Shown here: in pieces, positions 24,398-37,444 of the stretch | How the letters are laid out: the number at the start of each line of letters is the position of its first letter | Numbering within the stretch: position 1 is the stretch's first letter | Origin: Cephalotus follicularis | Taxonomy: Eukaryota; Streptophyta; Magnoliopsida; Oxalidales; Cephalotaceae | Length of the DNA: 64,000 nt | Direction of reading: 5' to 3' | NCBI GenBank assembly: GCA_001972305.1 | Contig: BDDD01000371.1 | Coordinates: 70,199-134,198, forward strand | Position numbers and translations under genes: made by a program | The notes under the pieces: model-generated | What the model was told of the DNA's origin: nothing | What the model saw: the letters and a program-made list of their open reading frames with translations, nothing else | Databases searched by the model: none

Positions 24398-25384
24398 TGT
24401 AACACCCCCGGACGGCGGGAGTCATCACAGGTCATAATACAGAACCTATCATAACATATCTGAACATAAACATAACATATCAGCCAAAAACGTGGCGGTC
24501 ATAGCATAACTGAAAACTTAATATGTAGGAATCAAAACCAAAGGACACAAAGAACACAAAACTGGAATTATAACATTGTAGCAAATCCATCACAGTAGGA
24601 AACGAATTAACTAACTTGTAATGGTATTAAGAACACGGAAAAACAGCAGAAAGAATGCCACTGAACCATTGTTAACCAGTTGTGAACAAAACAGAAGAAG
24701 AAAAAATGCCAACCAAATACAACCTTAATGCTATCCAATGGAAGACATAACCCAACACAAAAATAACGTAGGATTCAGAGGACATAACCAACCTTATTTT
24801 TGATGAATGAAACAACACCAGAACACAGAAATTTCCACTTGCAATTCGGCAGTGACAGGCTTTGCAAAGGTGAGAGAGAGATACCCCATAACAATGCCAA
24901 GGCATTCTTAAACATGAAAGAAAGAGTGATTTGAGGGATGAATAAGGAAGAAGAGGAGACAAGAATCAGTTTATTAAGGAATAAAAGGATTGAAAACGTG
25001 TAGAAACAATGAGGGGAAAGAGAGAGCTTCGGGAGAGGAGGGGAAGAAAAGGAAAGAAATGGGAAAAGAAAGAAAGAAAGAAAGAAAAAGAAATAAAGAA
25101 ATAAAAGAAATAAAATAAAAGAAATAATAGGAATTAAGGAATTTAAAAAAAAAAGAAAGTAAATTGTTTTAATCATATAAGTTGGATTTTAATAAGATAG
25201 ATAAAAGCCCAAACCCAACATTGCACTACATATCCAAAAATTTCAGGCTGGTATCAGACAGCCCAAAGCACAGAGGCTCAAAACAAAGGGCAACCGGACT
25301 TGAAAATAAAAGAAAATTTAAAAAGTCCGAAAACAAACATATAAAAAGTCCGTAAAAACACTTACGAACAAGCAGGGTATTACA
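24398..25384 (-). mobile_element. G2 5' LTR (short form)
   Basis: Same ends as the 3' LTR and ~98% alike where they align, but only ~1.0 kb. The palindrome array and middle of the long form are not represented here. Terminal part again carries the purine-rich stretch (plus strand ~24930-25100). Confidence 0.9.
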
Positions 25385-25389
25385 GTTCA

Positions 25390-25602
25390 GAAGGTGGAAG
25401 AGGGTAGATAGTCAGAGTTTTGTGTGGATGATCTTGGAGTTATATGGCTGGGTAGACGGTTATGTATGCCGACTGATCCTACTATCACAGAGGCCGTTTT
25501 GTCTGAGGCACACAGCTCTCCGTTCTCTATACATCCTAGTTCTACAAAAATGTATAGAAACTTGAAGAAAAAGTTATGGTGGAATGTAATGAAGAGGGAT
25601 GT
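25390..25602 (+). pseudogene. G1 integrase N-terminal remnant between G2 and G3
   Basis: Resumes G1 pol after G2: [35 protein letters not shown] and LWWNVMKRDV, the start of the HHCC zinc finger. Ends at the target site gatgt (25598-25602) of G3; the rest of the integrase is at 44812. Confidence 0.85.
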
Positions 25603-27483
25603 TGTAATGACTGGAAATTTTGTTGAAGTTATTGTTATGGAAATATGGTTGTTCTAAGTGTCGTATGGTGTGTTGTGTGTGTGTTTTGCGTTTTGTAGCG
25701 TTGAAAGCATCTACTATCTAATTTTAAAGCATCGACAGTTTGTCTTTAGTATACACAAAGCGTTGACTAATTTTGTACCCCAAAACACACCAAACTTATT
25801 AGCTTAAGCATCGACGGTTTGTTATAGCGTTGTGGGAAAGCGACGACGCTTATGCGTTTAAACCAACAACACTTATTTCCTTTTCCTTCGACTGTTTAAA
25901 CCCTATTTACTTTGTTAAAAGCGCTCAACCGGTGATGCTTAGTTGGAAAGCGGCAACGCTTTGAGGTTAAAGCGTCGACGCTCTTTAAAGAACAAAGCTT
26001 GAAAGCGGCAACGCTTATCTCGTGTTTTTTTATCGTTTTGTGAGTTAATCATATTAATTATGGATAGATGTCAAGCAACGGACGGTAGAGTTAAGATATT
26101 TTACCTGGCTGTTATTATTTTAAGATAAAAATGACAAGTGTCATTAATCTGGAGGAAGAGAAGCACATGGGCGACTGCAAAACGTGGGCGGCGTAAAACC
26201 TTACAGACTAAGTTACTCTCCTGTAAATACGGAGGTACCTTCTGCCAAAAAAAAATTACTGAGAAGGAGAGAAAAAGAAGGAGAAAAAGAAATAGAGAGA
26301 AGAGGAGAGAAGAGAAAAGAAAAGAAGGAGAATTCTGCTGAGATTTCAGTGTAGAAAAGGAGAGAAGGAGATTAAAGCAAAGTAAGGATCCCTACTTATT
26401 TTTCTAAAGCATTTTTACGTTATTACTTTTGCCAAAGAATTTTATGCTTACCCATTTTTTTAAGTATTAATGTTATTTCTAGAAATTATGCAACAGATTG
26501 TTATGTTTCATGTATTTCGAATTTTTGCCAATTTCTTGATGAAATTATATGTTTAAAATTCCTACTCATATTCTGTTGTTATTTCTTGATGAAAATTATG
26601 ATTTCATCATTTTGAAATCATTAAAATGTCTACTATAATTTTACTGTTTCATGTTGCTACATGTAAATTCTATTTTGCAAATGTTGTACAAATCTATTTT
26701 TATGAATACCTTGAGCTGATTAAAGTATTAAGAAGTGATTTTAAAAAAAAATAATAATAAACTGAGATGAACAACTCTTGGATTGCGATCCAAGGGGGAT
26801 TAATCCGAGAAGGATTAAATGAGCGGATAGTGCTCACAGACATGCATGTGATGTAAGGATAGTATTCGGGGAGTGCATAGTGCCCCGGTGAAGAAAAAGG
26901 TTTCAGTTGGGTTATTTAAGTTTATACAACCCCTGAGTTATTTATGAAATGTTCTGATTCATGAGATATTATCAGAAAAAGAAATGAAATGCTATGTTCA
27001 TGAGATATGAACAGAAAAGAATGAATATGATGAAATGTTTATTTTGAAACCCTTACTGGGCTTTTTATGCTCATTTCTTTCATGTTTTGTTTTTAAATAA
27101 AAATTTCCAGGTAATGGATGAACGAAGAGATTTCGAGCTTTAGAGCGAGCTCATAAATGAAGCTTTTAAAAAAAGAATTATGTTAAACATTAATGTTTTG
27201 TATAAAATACTTTTGATGTAACAAGTTAATGTTTTCCGCTGTGAAATGTATCTTGATGATGTTGACTATGATCATTATGGTTTATGTTGATGTTTCAATG
27301 AGATTATGACATTTTAAAGTTTAGTATTAAAAGTTGTAAATCGCATATGAGATTATGAGAAATTGGATAAATGTTAGCAGTTAGTAAGATTGTTAAAGGA
27401 TCAAAGGCTTCACCCCCATGTAACACACCGAATCTTCGTAGTTCGTTTTGAGCATAAAGTGAACTCGGATCGGGGGCGTTACA
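25603..27483 (+). mobile_element. G3 5' LTR
   Basis: TGTAATGACTGG..GGGGGCGTTACA. Holds a GCGTCGACGC-type palindrome region (25700-26012), a purine-rich leader stretch GAGAGAAGAGGAGAGAAG (26258-26380), and the conserved GGCTTCACCCCCA..CTCGGATCGGGGGCG end. Confidence 0.9.
25700..26012. promoter_or_regulatory. GCGTCGACGC-type palindrome cluster, G3 5' LTR
   Basis: Core hexamers related to GTCGAC at about 25709, 25731, 25762, 25810, 25842, 25931, 25952, 25974 and 26007. The perfect copy is AGCGTCGACGCT around 25974. Steps are less regular than in the Tekay-like LTRs but many are 21-22 or 31-33 bases. The 3' LTR has the matching cluster at ~37977-38280. Confidence 0.65.
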
Positions 27484-27488
27484 GCTTT

Positions 27489-27500
27489 TGTATTAGAGAC
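27489..27500 (+). other. G3 primer-binding site (degenerate)
   Basis: A TGGTATCAGAGC-like string a few bases downstream of the LTR end, at the expected place. Confidence 0.6.
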
Positions 27501-28141
27501 AGGTTGATTTATTGTTATATTTGGTGTAAATTGTGTAATTGCTAACCTGATATTTTTAGATGTCAACGATAAGTGAATCTTATAACTCAAAGGCTAGAAC
27601 GCAATCTTCTCGTTGCGGTTCATTCAAACCAGTAGGATGGAAAATACAAGTTTTAATGGCTAAGAACCAGAAGCCACGTGAAGAAAAAAGAAAATTTGAG
27701 AAAGATAATAGCAAAAAATCGAGAAGAATATTACAATCATATATACTAGATGGAGGAAGAATATAATCAGGAAATAAAAAGAAAGAATGAGATTCTTAGA
27801 GAAAAAAAAAATCAAGTTTGAAAGTCCTTTTAAGATATATCTGGGGAATTAATGGAGTAGTCATGATAGGAGTTAGAGAAAACTTGTTGATGATGATAAG
27901 GCGTATACGAGAGGAGTTACTCGATGACGATGCATCTAGTGATGAAGACTAAAGTAGTAATAAAAAGGCTTTGTGTAAAATATGTAGAAATGTAGAAATG
28001 TGAAATATGTATGAAGGAAATGTACGATAAATAAATTGTTAGTTGTGTGAAAATATCTTAAGTATTAGAGTTCTATTTTGTTTTGTCTAACAATAAATAG
28101 AATTGACTAAGGTTGAGTACTAACTTGTGAATACTAACTAG

Positions 28142-29058
28142 ATGGCTAACGTAAGAAGAAATCGTGGTCAAAGGAGAAATGGCAATGCACAAGACGACGG
28201 AGAAAATGATTCTTTAAATGTGGTTTTGAATCGATTTGCTCAAGCTATTTCCAATAACAACGGTAATAACCATCAAGTGCCTTTACCAGCAACACCAACC
28301 CTTGAGCAATTCGTGAGACAAAATTGAAGGCGTTTTCAGGAATGGTAGATCCCTTGGAAGTAGAGGTGTGGATCTAAGGACTTGAGAAGATTTTTAGAGC
28401 ATTAAATTGCACTAACAGTCAGAAGGTAGAATTTTCAATCTAGAAATTGGAAGGAGAAGCCGATCAATGGTGCAACATGATCGAGAGAATGAAAACACGA
28501 CGAGAGTTAGAAGCAATGACATGGGAAGGATTTAAGGAAATATTTTTGGACAAATATTTTCCTCAGACAATGGAGGATAAAATGGAAGAATATTTTCTCT
28601 GATTAGAGCAAGGTGAATTGGAAACAGTAGCTCAATGCGAGGCAAATTTTGTGAGGCTGTCTCGACACGCGACTCACATGGTGTCAACAGAAGAAAGAAG
28701 AGCAAACAGGTTTTCCCAGGGTCTAAAACCTTATATCCGAAGATTACTGATAGTGCAAGACCTACGAACCTATGAAGCAATTTTGAGGTGCGCGCTTAGA
28801 ATAGAAATCGACAATCAGAAATATCAACAACAACGAGTGGATCAAGGACATGGAAAGAGGAAGGCTGGTGAATCCTCTAATAATAAAAACAAGAAAGGAA
28901 GATTTGATGGAGGAGGAGACCATAAACCTTGTCAGCAGTGCAGAAAGACTCATCGTGGGGAATGCCTGCTAGGAAAGGGAATTTGTTATAAGTGTAGAAA
29001 ACTGGGACATCAAGCAAGAGAATGCAAGCAAGGACAAAGTCAAAGCCAGAATCAATGA
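28142..29058 (+). pseudogene. G3 gag remnant
   Basis: Starts MANVRRNRGQRRNGNAQ at 28142 and ends with a lysine-rich stretch and the zinc knuckle CYKCRKLGHQAREC (~28984-29025). The region 27501-28141 before it is a non-coding leader with one short ORF of no recognisable type. Fossil in a few frames. Confidence 0.85.
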
Positions 29059-29094
29059 CCCATCAGATGTTATAATTGCGGTCAAGAAGGTCAT

Positions 29095-29780
29095 ATGTCA
29101 AACCAATACACTAGACCAAAGATAGGAGGACAAGGAGAGGGCAGAGTACAACAAAGAGCACCAGCTAGGACATATGCTATGATAACGAACGAGGTGGAGA
29201 ATCCAAATGATGTGGTGACAGGTACTTTTCCCGTATATTCTAAAACTGCTCATATATTGTTTGATACGGGAGAGACGCATTCATTTGTGTCCTTATCTTT
29301 CGTACTGTATTTAAATATCCCATCACAAGATTTGGATATGAGTTTAGCTATTGAAACACCCAGTGGCAGCACCCTGATAACTGATAAGGTGCATAGGTCA
29401 TGTGGGTTAAAGCTTTGTGATAGGAACATGCTTGTAGACCTAGTACCTCTAGCAATCCTAATTTTTGATGTCATACTACGCATGGATTGGATTTCGATGA
29501 ATCATGCTAGTTTTTATTGTTTCAAGAAGGAGGTTAGGTTTGCTATACCTATCCAACTCGACTTTGTTTTTTGAAGCACGGGTGTTAGTAAACCTTTAAA
29601 CTTCATATCAACTATTCAAGTGAAACGATTGTTGAAAAGCGATTGCGAAGGTTACCTCGCATATGTAGTGGACACCAAGGAATAGAAGATGAGGATAGAA
29701 GATGTTCATATTGTGAAGGAGTTTATGGATGTATTTCCTGAAGATCTACCTGGTATACCACCAGATTGAGAAGTAGAATT
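29095..29780 (+). pseudogene. G3 protease remnant
   Basis: Retropepsin fossil with HILFDTGETHSFVSLSF (~29250-29300) and the IFDVILRMDWI block near 29460-29495, followed by the FMDVFPEDLPGIP spacer typical of plant gypsy pol. Confidence 0.85.
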
Positions 29781-30590
29781 TGTAATCGATATAGTCCCTG
29801 GAACGACTCCTATTTCCAAGAGTCCTTATCGTATGGCGGCAGTTGAGTTGAAAGAATTGAAGAATCAGTTGCAAGAACTTATGGATTAGGGATTTATCTG
29901 ACCAACTGTATCACCATGGGGTACATCGGTGTTGTTTGTAAAGAAGAAAGACAGGACAATGAGACTCTGCATCGATTATCAAGAACTGAATCGAGTTACC
30001 ATCAAGAATAAATACCCACTACCATGGATCGACAATTTATTTGATCAAATCAAGAATGCCCGATACTTCTCAAAGATTGATCTTCGATCGGGCTATCATC
30101 ATGTAAAGGTCAAGAAGGAGGATGTACAGAAAACTGCTTTTCGGACAAGATATGGTCATTATGAGTTTTTGGTAATGTCTTTTGGATTAACAAATGCTCC
30201 AGCTGTATTTAAGGACTTGATGAATAGGATATTTAGCGAATTTTTGGACCAATTCGTAATATTTTTCATTGACGATATACTGGTATATTCAAAGAATCAA
30301 CAGGAGCATGAAGAACATTTGACATATGTGCTGCAAACGCTGAGGGGGGAACAACTGTATGCTAAGTTCAGCAAGTGCCAATTTTGGATGGAGGAATTAT
30401 CCTTTTTGGGTCACCTGATCACACAGGAAGGTATCTCAGTAAACCCCGCTAAGACAGAAGCAATAAGAAAGTGGCAAAGACCAACAACGGTAGCTGAGAT
30501 ACGAAGTTTTCTTGGATTGGCAGGATACTACAGAAGATTTGTTGAAAATTTCTCTCGCATCACAAACCCTCTAACAAGGTTAACTCAGAA
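29780..30590 (+). pseudogene. G3 reverse transcriptase remnant
   Basis: Contains [20 protein letters not shown] (~29932-29990), [31 protein letters not shown] (~30264-30297) and [18 protein letters not shown]. Long open region, still fossil. Confidence 0.9.
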
Positions 30591-31411
30591 GAATGTCAAG
30601 CTCGAATGGTCTGACCAATGTGTGAAGAGTTTCTTAGAGCTAAAGGAGAGATTGATGAACACACAAATATTAGCCTTACCATCTGAATCAGAAGGCTTTG
30701 TGGTATATAGCGATGCATCTCGCAAAGGGCTAGGTTGTGTGTTGATGCAACAAGGAAAAGTGATCGCTTATGCATCCAGACAGCTTAAAGTGCATGAACA
30801 GAATTATCCTACCATGATCTTGAATTGGCTGTGGTTATTTTCGCACTGAAGATTTGGCGGCACTATCAGTATGGAGAAAAGTGTGAAATTTTCACCGATC
30901 ACAAAAGCCTCAAATATATTTTCACCCAAAAAGAGTTAAACATGAGGCAACGGCGATGGCTTGAAATCCTTAAAGATTACGACTGCACAATACAGTATCA
31001 TCCAGGAAAAGCGAACGTTGTAGCAGATGATTTAAGTCGTAAGAACATGGGAAATTTGGCAATGATGATTACTGCACAAGAGGAATTAGTAAGAGATTTT
31101 CAAAGGTTGAACTTGGAAGTTAGAAAGCAAGGAGAAGGAACATACTCATCTCAAGTCATAGCTCAACCATCTCTAGTGGAAAGAATTAAGCAATGTCAAT
31201 TGGATGATTTAGAGTTTAAGGAAATAGCAGAGGGAGTGCGAAATGGAAAAGAGTCACATTTTAATTTGGGAGTTGACGAAGTATTATGATTTGATTCAAG
31301 ATTGTGTGTCCCATCAAATGCCGATTTGAAGAAGGAAGTATTGACGGAAGCACATTGTTTGAATTTTTTAGTCCACCCTGGAAGTACAAAGATGTACAGG
31401 GATCTGCGAGA
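30590..31411 (+). pseudogene. G3 RNase H and integrase start remnant
   Basis: RNase [58 protein letters not shown]. Ends in the integrase zinc-finger lead [12 protein letters not shown] at ~31375-31411, where S0 is inserted (target cctat 31412-31416). Confidence 0.9.
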
Positions 31412-32977
31412 CCTATTGACAGGACCCATTCCCACTAACTTTATCAAGGACGGGCTCTAAACGGGGAAGGCGCTCCTGCCAACAACCCTGCTCAACTTAC
31501 TACTCTAAAACTACAAGGGTAGATCCTCTGACCTACTACACAAGGCCAAACGACAAGCCTGGGCTGGGCGCGCAACTAACGGGGCAACCGAGTCAGAGGA
31601 CCCAAAGGGGCAGAGGATCTAACTCCTCTCCTGCTTGTGTCCCCAGCACTGCTTAACCAAAGCTCAAAAATGTGCCGCATCACTTATTCCCGAGGAGAAC
31701 ACCCACGTGCTCCTCACAAGATCACTTAACTTCAAGTTTGTTAAACGCCCGAGGACATACCTCCTCCATGGGTCTTTTCTCCTCTACACTACTCATCTAA
31801 ACTAAACCATGCCACAAAACGCACAGCTTAACTTAAAACATTGTAGCATCTCAACATCAAGTTATCCTCAGACCTCTGGCTTACTTGTCTCCTCTGACCT
31901 TTTTCCGAGGACTCCCCCTTAGAGTCTTTATTCACTGAAAAGCCTTATCTCCTTATCTGAGGACTACCAGTCTCCTCGGGTAAAACCCCTTGCTCAAAAC
32001 ATCTACTCTAGCTATCCTCTGCTATGCTATCCACGGACTCCCAGCTCCTCGAGTGAACCTTAAAACATAAAGCTCACAACATAAAACATTGATCAAAACA
32101 TAAAGTAAAACCGCTTCACTAGCTAGAAACATCAAATACTTTCTTAAAAGTGTTATTACATAACAAGTTCGTCCTCTGACTAAAACATCCTCTGATCAAC
32201 AAAAGAACAACAAAAGCTTACTTTCCATACGAAAGATATGCTCTCGGCTACTCTACAACAAAAAGAAGGTAGAGGATACCCAATACTATGCAATGCTAGA
32301 TGTCTGGTCTGCATCATCCGAGATGTCGAGGTCAAAAAGCTACCTTCCTAAGCTCGCTACTATTGGTCTGGAGGATCTTCTCTTCCTCCTGCTAGGTCCT
32401 CTGCAAAAGAATCTGTGACAGGATTAGTCCAACTGAATAAGTGACTGAGATCAAAACATCCTCTGGTACATTCCTTAAAATGAATGTGCTGAAAGAAAGC
32501 ATGCCATGAACATGATTAAAGATCCCAACTGGGGAAAAACAACTATACAAACATAAATGTCATGGCTCACATCTGAAGAAATGCTCAAAGTACATGAAAG
32601 AAAAGCTTACTCTTTCCTGTGCTTAACTAATGCTCTAAGATAAAACAAAACTTGTTGAAGTGCTCTGGAAGAGGATCCAACTTGGCCTGAGGTGCCGAGA
32701 AGGATGAGTCTAGCTTGGAAGTTACTTTTCCTTGCTATACTTTGCTTTGCTGTTTACATAATATCGTTACCAACTTATAGTGGTGCTGAGCTGAGCTGAT
32801 CTAGGCCAAGCCTGCTTGGTAGTATCTGTCGAGAACCTGTCGTTCTCCCCTAAGCTTGCTATTTCTTTGCTTTACTTACTTATCTGAGCTGAAGCTATGA
32901 CTACCGAGGACAAGGTCCTCCTCTAGAAGACAAACTAAAAGGCTCTAATCTCTACTCTGGCAACTTATCTCTGCTGT

Positions 32978-33250
32978 ACTCAAACCCTAAACACCATCAT
33001 AGACAATAGTGTAAAGGAGATCCAGGTAGGACCTGGGGACAGTCTTGATCAGCTTCCCATCATAGACAATAGTAGACCGAGGAGGTTGGAGCTATGCACA
33101 TAGTGCTCGGCTGCACTCAAACCCTAAACACCATCATACACAATAGTGTAAAGGAGATCCAGGTAGGACCTGGGGCAGACTCGCTCGACTTCCCATCATA
33201 GACAATAGTAGGCCGAGGAGTGGGGTTGAGCACGTACACGTTACCTTATC
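32978..33250. repeat. Two tandem copies of a ~137 bp unit in S0
   Basis: ACTCAAACCCTAAACACCAT starts at 32978 and at 33115, and the following TAAAGGAGATCCAGGTAGGA and CCCATCATAGACAATAGTAG blocks are repeated in order. CATCATA(G/C)ACAATAGT occurs twice in each unit. Confidence 0.85.
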
Positions 33251-33610
33251 TAGAAAGTGACTAATTCACTTAGAAGAAACTTGAGCTCTAGTGCTCAGAA
33301 ACTCTCTCTCTCCACTGTCAAGGAAAACATACAAAGAAGCTAGGGAGACAAATTCCCATTAGAAAGCTCTCACTGTACTGGAATTGAAAACTGAAGGAGT
33401 TATCAAGAACATCATGAAATAACTACAAACATAGAAAGGATGTCCCACTCACAGTTCTTGGCTGCGTTGTAATAATCGCAATTTCAATTCGTGTATATTG
33501 TACTCTTGATGAATAAAATATGCACTTACTTGAACTTTAATTGTTATATGAATTGTGATTGTGAATTTAATTGAGGGGGTAGACTTAAGCAACCCAAAAT
33601 CAGGCAGCTA

Positions 33611-33738
33611 CAGCCGACTGTCATAGGGTAACAGTTGACTGCCTAAGTTATGGAGGAACAGCCGGCTGTCACAGGGGAACAATCGACTGTTTGATGCTAG
33701 GAGTGGACAGTCGACTGCCAAGTGAATACAGTCGACTG
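33611..33738. promoter_or_regulatory. First GTCGAC-type palindrome array of S1
   Basis: Starts at 33611, 33632, 33659, 33680, 33708 and 33729: steps 21, 27, 21, 28, 21, that is pairs of sites. Perfect CAGTCGACTG at 33708 and 33729. Confidence 0.85.
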
Positions 33739-34768
33739 GTATGGCATAGGACAAGTGTCTGTGCATGCATGTGAGATAGAGCAGAGGCAGTTCATGATGG
33801 ACAGGTGTCATGCGAGCCAGCAGCTACCATAGCATGCAAAAGAAGTGCCTTGCATGTGCTCTATTCCTCCTGCAGCCTGCAAACAGAAGATTGGAAAGAG
33901 AGAAAGTGAATGGAAGTAATGGACATGTGAGAGAGAGAAAAGAGATTGCTGAGTTAATGGAATCTGGCGAATTCTAAGGCTCCTAAGCCTTTATATTAGC
34001 TGTTAGAATAGAGTGTGAGTGTTAGAAAACACTGAGGATAGAGGAGATCTTGCTAGTGAAATTCTTGATGTGCATGTTGGAAGATTGGAGTTCAAAGAAG
34101 GAGTTGAAACTTTCATTCCTGGTAAGCTTCCAATTCTGGATGATTGTTGTTGTATAGTTGAACAGTAGTATATTCTATAAACCTACTGTTAACATGCCTC
34201 TGTAGAAGGAATTGTAAGGAATGGTTGACTGTGAAAGTAAAGTTAAGGAATTATTGATAAGCGTCTAATTCGAATTATAGTTGTTGTTATAGTTGTCTAT
34301 AGGTATATGTATACTGATCTCACTATATATATATATATATATCTTCTGTAACATGCAAAGATAGATGATTACTGGAATTGGAGATTGAACTTGGTTTAGT
34401 TAGGAAATGGAAAATGGAACTTAGAAATTGGTTGTAAGCTTCTGGTTCCGATTTTTGTTGTTATCATGACTAGATAACTAGATGAACGTACTGGTATTGA
34501 TATCTAAACCTATATACATGCAACCATATAGATTAATTACTGGATTTTGGAATTTTGAGTTGGGAAAAGAACTTGGAACTCAAAGAGAGGAATCAACTCA
34601 ATTTGATTCCTGGATAGAAATTGAGGTTGGGGTATTGACATGTTTTCGAAGATATAATGTGCATATCATGTGTGGATAATTTCCCGTTTGATTGCATGTG
34701 TTGTTGAGTTAGTATTTTGGACATTGAACATGCATGCCCTGTTACTGCCTGTCAATTTCTGGGCAAAG

Positions 34769-34881
34769 CAGTTAACTGTTCTTCATGACAGTCAACTACT
34801 CAATCAAACCAGTCGACTGTTAAGAACAAACAGCCGACTACTAAATCAAAACAGCCGACTGTTCTTGGGAATAGTTGTCTG
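34769..34881. promoter_or_regulatory. Second GTCGAC-type palindrome array of S1
   Basis: Starts at 34769, 34789, 34810, 34831, 34852 and 34872: steps 20, 21, 21, 21, 20. Corresponds in position to the four-copy arrays of the copies at 270 and 6758. Confidence 0.85.
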
Positions 34882-36635
34882 TCCTGGGATAAATTTTTGA
34901 TATAGGTACTGTTTAGGCCTTAAATTGAATGTAACTACCCTGACCTCCATATGGGATGATTGTAACAGTCAATCCTTGCCATATATAATTACATTTCATA
35001 AATTAAACAACATATGCACTCCTTGTGAGAGTCGTGAAAGAATGACTATGGTATGCTAATGACCTGATTGAATCCTTGAATTGCTACTGTCCTTTACTAT
35101 TTTGCTGCATATGCTACTGTTACAATTAGTATATACTAGTTTGGGTGTTCATAAACACTATTGTTCCCTTACTTCCAAAGGATTGAACCAACTAAGTGCT
35201 ATGTGCACAATTAATGATTTCAACTATCATTTTCAAATGAAACCTAATGATTACTGATTTCCCTCCCATGAGAGGCAACGTTAATGTACTGTATACCGTT
35301 TCCTCCAACGAGAGGTACGGTCACTGAACTGTTAATGTTTCAAAAAGAAAACAACTTTATATTGCATATTATAAACTTATGTAATATTGATATTGAATTG
35401 ATTGAATTTTTATCTATGTTATTGCCGTTAGTCGAGTGATAGGAGACATCACTGGCTACGGGGTGGTCCTATGTGCCAGGAGTTGGCTAGAGCTTCCACC
35501 ACACTTATCTGCAATGCAGATCCTGATTTTTACCTGCCCGCCAATTGCTGGCAAAATTGACCTGATCTATCATCTTCGGAGTGTAGGGTGATAGTTAGGT
35601 GGTGCACAGTTGGTGATAGGAGTTAGCGACATGTGACACCCAAACCACTGTAATGATTGATTTTACCCTTGTGCGGTATTCTTGAATTGTACTGTCTATG
35701 GCCACTTGGCATGATTGCTTATATATTGGAATACTTAAATATGTTATTTTAAATGTAAAATGTCATACATGTTGCATTTATATATTCCTTATCATGCATT
35801 ATTCCTACTTAGCCAAGTGAGGACAATGGCTAACCCCCTACAATTTCAGATTAAGTGAAGGCATTCGGGAAGGTGCTGCTAAAGCTTTTGGAGAGCTTCT
35901 ATTTTTTTTTGTTAAGGTTATTATTCTTTATGTTTTGTATTTGTAATGATAGTTCACACTCCGTTGTTGTCGATTACTTATCCGTATGTAAAAGGATAAT
36001 TGTTGGTGCTGTATATGCACGTAGTATGGGCTGCGTGCGGATAATTTTATAATCCGGCAAATGGAATGCTTCCGCTATGGTATTATGAAATTGTTTAAAT
36101 GTTAATGCTGGATTATTATTTATACTTGATATCACCATATATGTTTTCTCTAATGGAATGGAATGGAATTACGGGGTGTGACAGCATTCTTTACTGGCTT
36201 CCTCTGACGAGAACTTCCCCTCTTTCTCCTTGTCTACTACTGCACCTGGTTGCTCCTCCACTAAGCCTGGAAAGCTTCAAACTGTTGTTCTCCTCCCGCT
36301 TGTCAAACACAAGGAAGAAGAAGATGTACTGGAGCTCTCTCTCTCACTCTAACCTACCGAAGCTAAGGGAAAGCCAACACCAAAAGGAAAATATCTCTTG
36401 CTAATCTCCACAAAAACATCATTCTACCTTGGGACTTGGAAACTTCCTCAACAAGCTTTGCACTTAAGTCCTCCAACTATTTCTAATCACACTTTACACT
36501 TGGGCTTATAACAAAATCAACACTTAACTTTCCTCTCTTACTCTAATAAGTCCAAAGCCCATAAAAAAACAAAATTATACACCATAGAAAAAGTTTTTCT
36601 TAGACTCCAAAATAGCTACGAGGCGTTACACCTAT

Positions 36636-37440
36636 ATTGGTGGAATAACATGAAGAGAGAAATTGCGAATTTTGTGTCAAGATGTCTGGTTTGTCAAAAA
36701 GTTAAAGCTTAGAACCAATTGCCAAAAGGAACTCTACAATCACCTCCCATACCCGAGTGGAAGTGGGAGCACATCAGCATGGATTTCATCACTGGACTTC
36801 CGAGAACCACTAAGGGTAATAATGCAATATGGGTGATTGTGGATCCTTTAACGAAATCTGCTCATTTTCTACCGGTAAAGGACAGTCATTCATTATGTCA
36901 ATTGGCGAGGATTTATGAGCAAGAAATAATCAGGTTACATGGCGTACCTGTATCGATTGTCTCAGATCGAGATCCCCGTTTCACATCAAGATTTTGGAAG
37001 AGTCTAGAAAATGCTTTGGGTACTAGATTAAATTTTGGTACGGCATACCACCCGCAGACGGATGGACAATCAGAGCGAACTATTCAAATATTGGAAGACA
37101 TGCTAAGAGCTTGTGTGATAGATTTTCAAGGGAGTTGGGAACAGCATGTGACTCGGATTGAATTTGCCTACAATAATAGTTTCCAAGCTAGTATACAGAT
37201 GGCACCTTTTGAAGCAGTATACGGATGAAGATGTCAAACACCTATATGTTGGGAAGAAGTACGAGAAAGGAAGTTATTGGGACCAGAAATGGTACAAGTA
37301 ACTACAAAAAAGGTAAAGTTGATTCAGAAACGTCTCTTAATAGCCCAAAGTAGACAAAAGAGCTATGCAGATAAAAGAAGAAGGGAGTTACAGTTTGAAG
37401 TGGGAGATCATGTTTTCTTAAAGGTATCACCTTAGAAAGG
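36636..37440 (+). pseudogene. G3 integrase remnant (zinc finger end and catalytic core)
   Basis: Resumes G3 after S0 with YWWNNMKREIANFVSRCLVC, then the core: [59 protein letters not shown] and FAYNNSFQASIQMAPFEAVY. The D,D,E blocks are all recognisable. Fossil. Confidence 0.9.
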
Positions 37441-37444
37441 AGTA

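Larger units (their letters stand above)
16844..25384 (-). mobile_element. G2, complete-length Tekay-like gypsy element inserted in G1
   Basis: Minus-strand element with both LTRs (5' LTR 24398-25384, 3' LTR 16844-19702), primer-binding site, PPT and all gag-pol domains, flanked by gttca. In the ~290 bases of LTR I compared about 6-7 differ (~2%), so it is clearly younger than G1 (~7%), as its position demands. Its LTRs have very unequal lengths, ~1.0 and ~2.9 kb. Coding part has about half a dozen breaks. Confidence 0.95.
33468..36183 (+). mobile_element. S1, solo LTR of family S inside S0
   Basis: Starts TGTAATAATCGC and ends GGGGTGTGACA, 2716 bp, the only full-length member of family S in the window. 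Target duplication is unclear (gcgt before, gcat after). It carries two palindrome arrays (33611-33738 and 34769-34881) about 1.1 kb apart. No coding sequence. Confidence 0.9.
31417..36630 (-). mobile_element. S0, solo LTR in G3 integrase, carrying S1
   Basis: Ends TGACAGGACCC (31417) and GAGGCGTTACA (36630), flanked by cctat (31412-31416, 36631-36635). On the minus strand it reads TGTAACGCC..GTCCTGTCA, the more usual orientation of gypsy LTR ends. Own length ~2.5 kb without S1 (33468-36183). No coding sequence. It repeats CCTCTGA/CCGAGGA-like words many times (31560-32060), and a ~137-bp unit is tandemly duplicated (32978-33250). Family not related to G1-G3 LTRs by eye. Confidence 0.9.
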
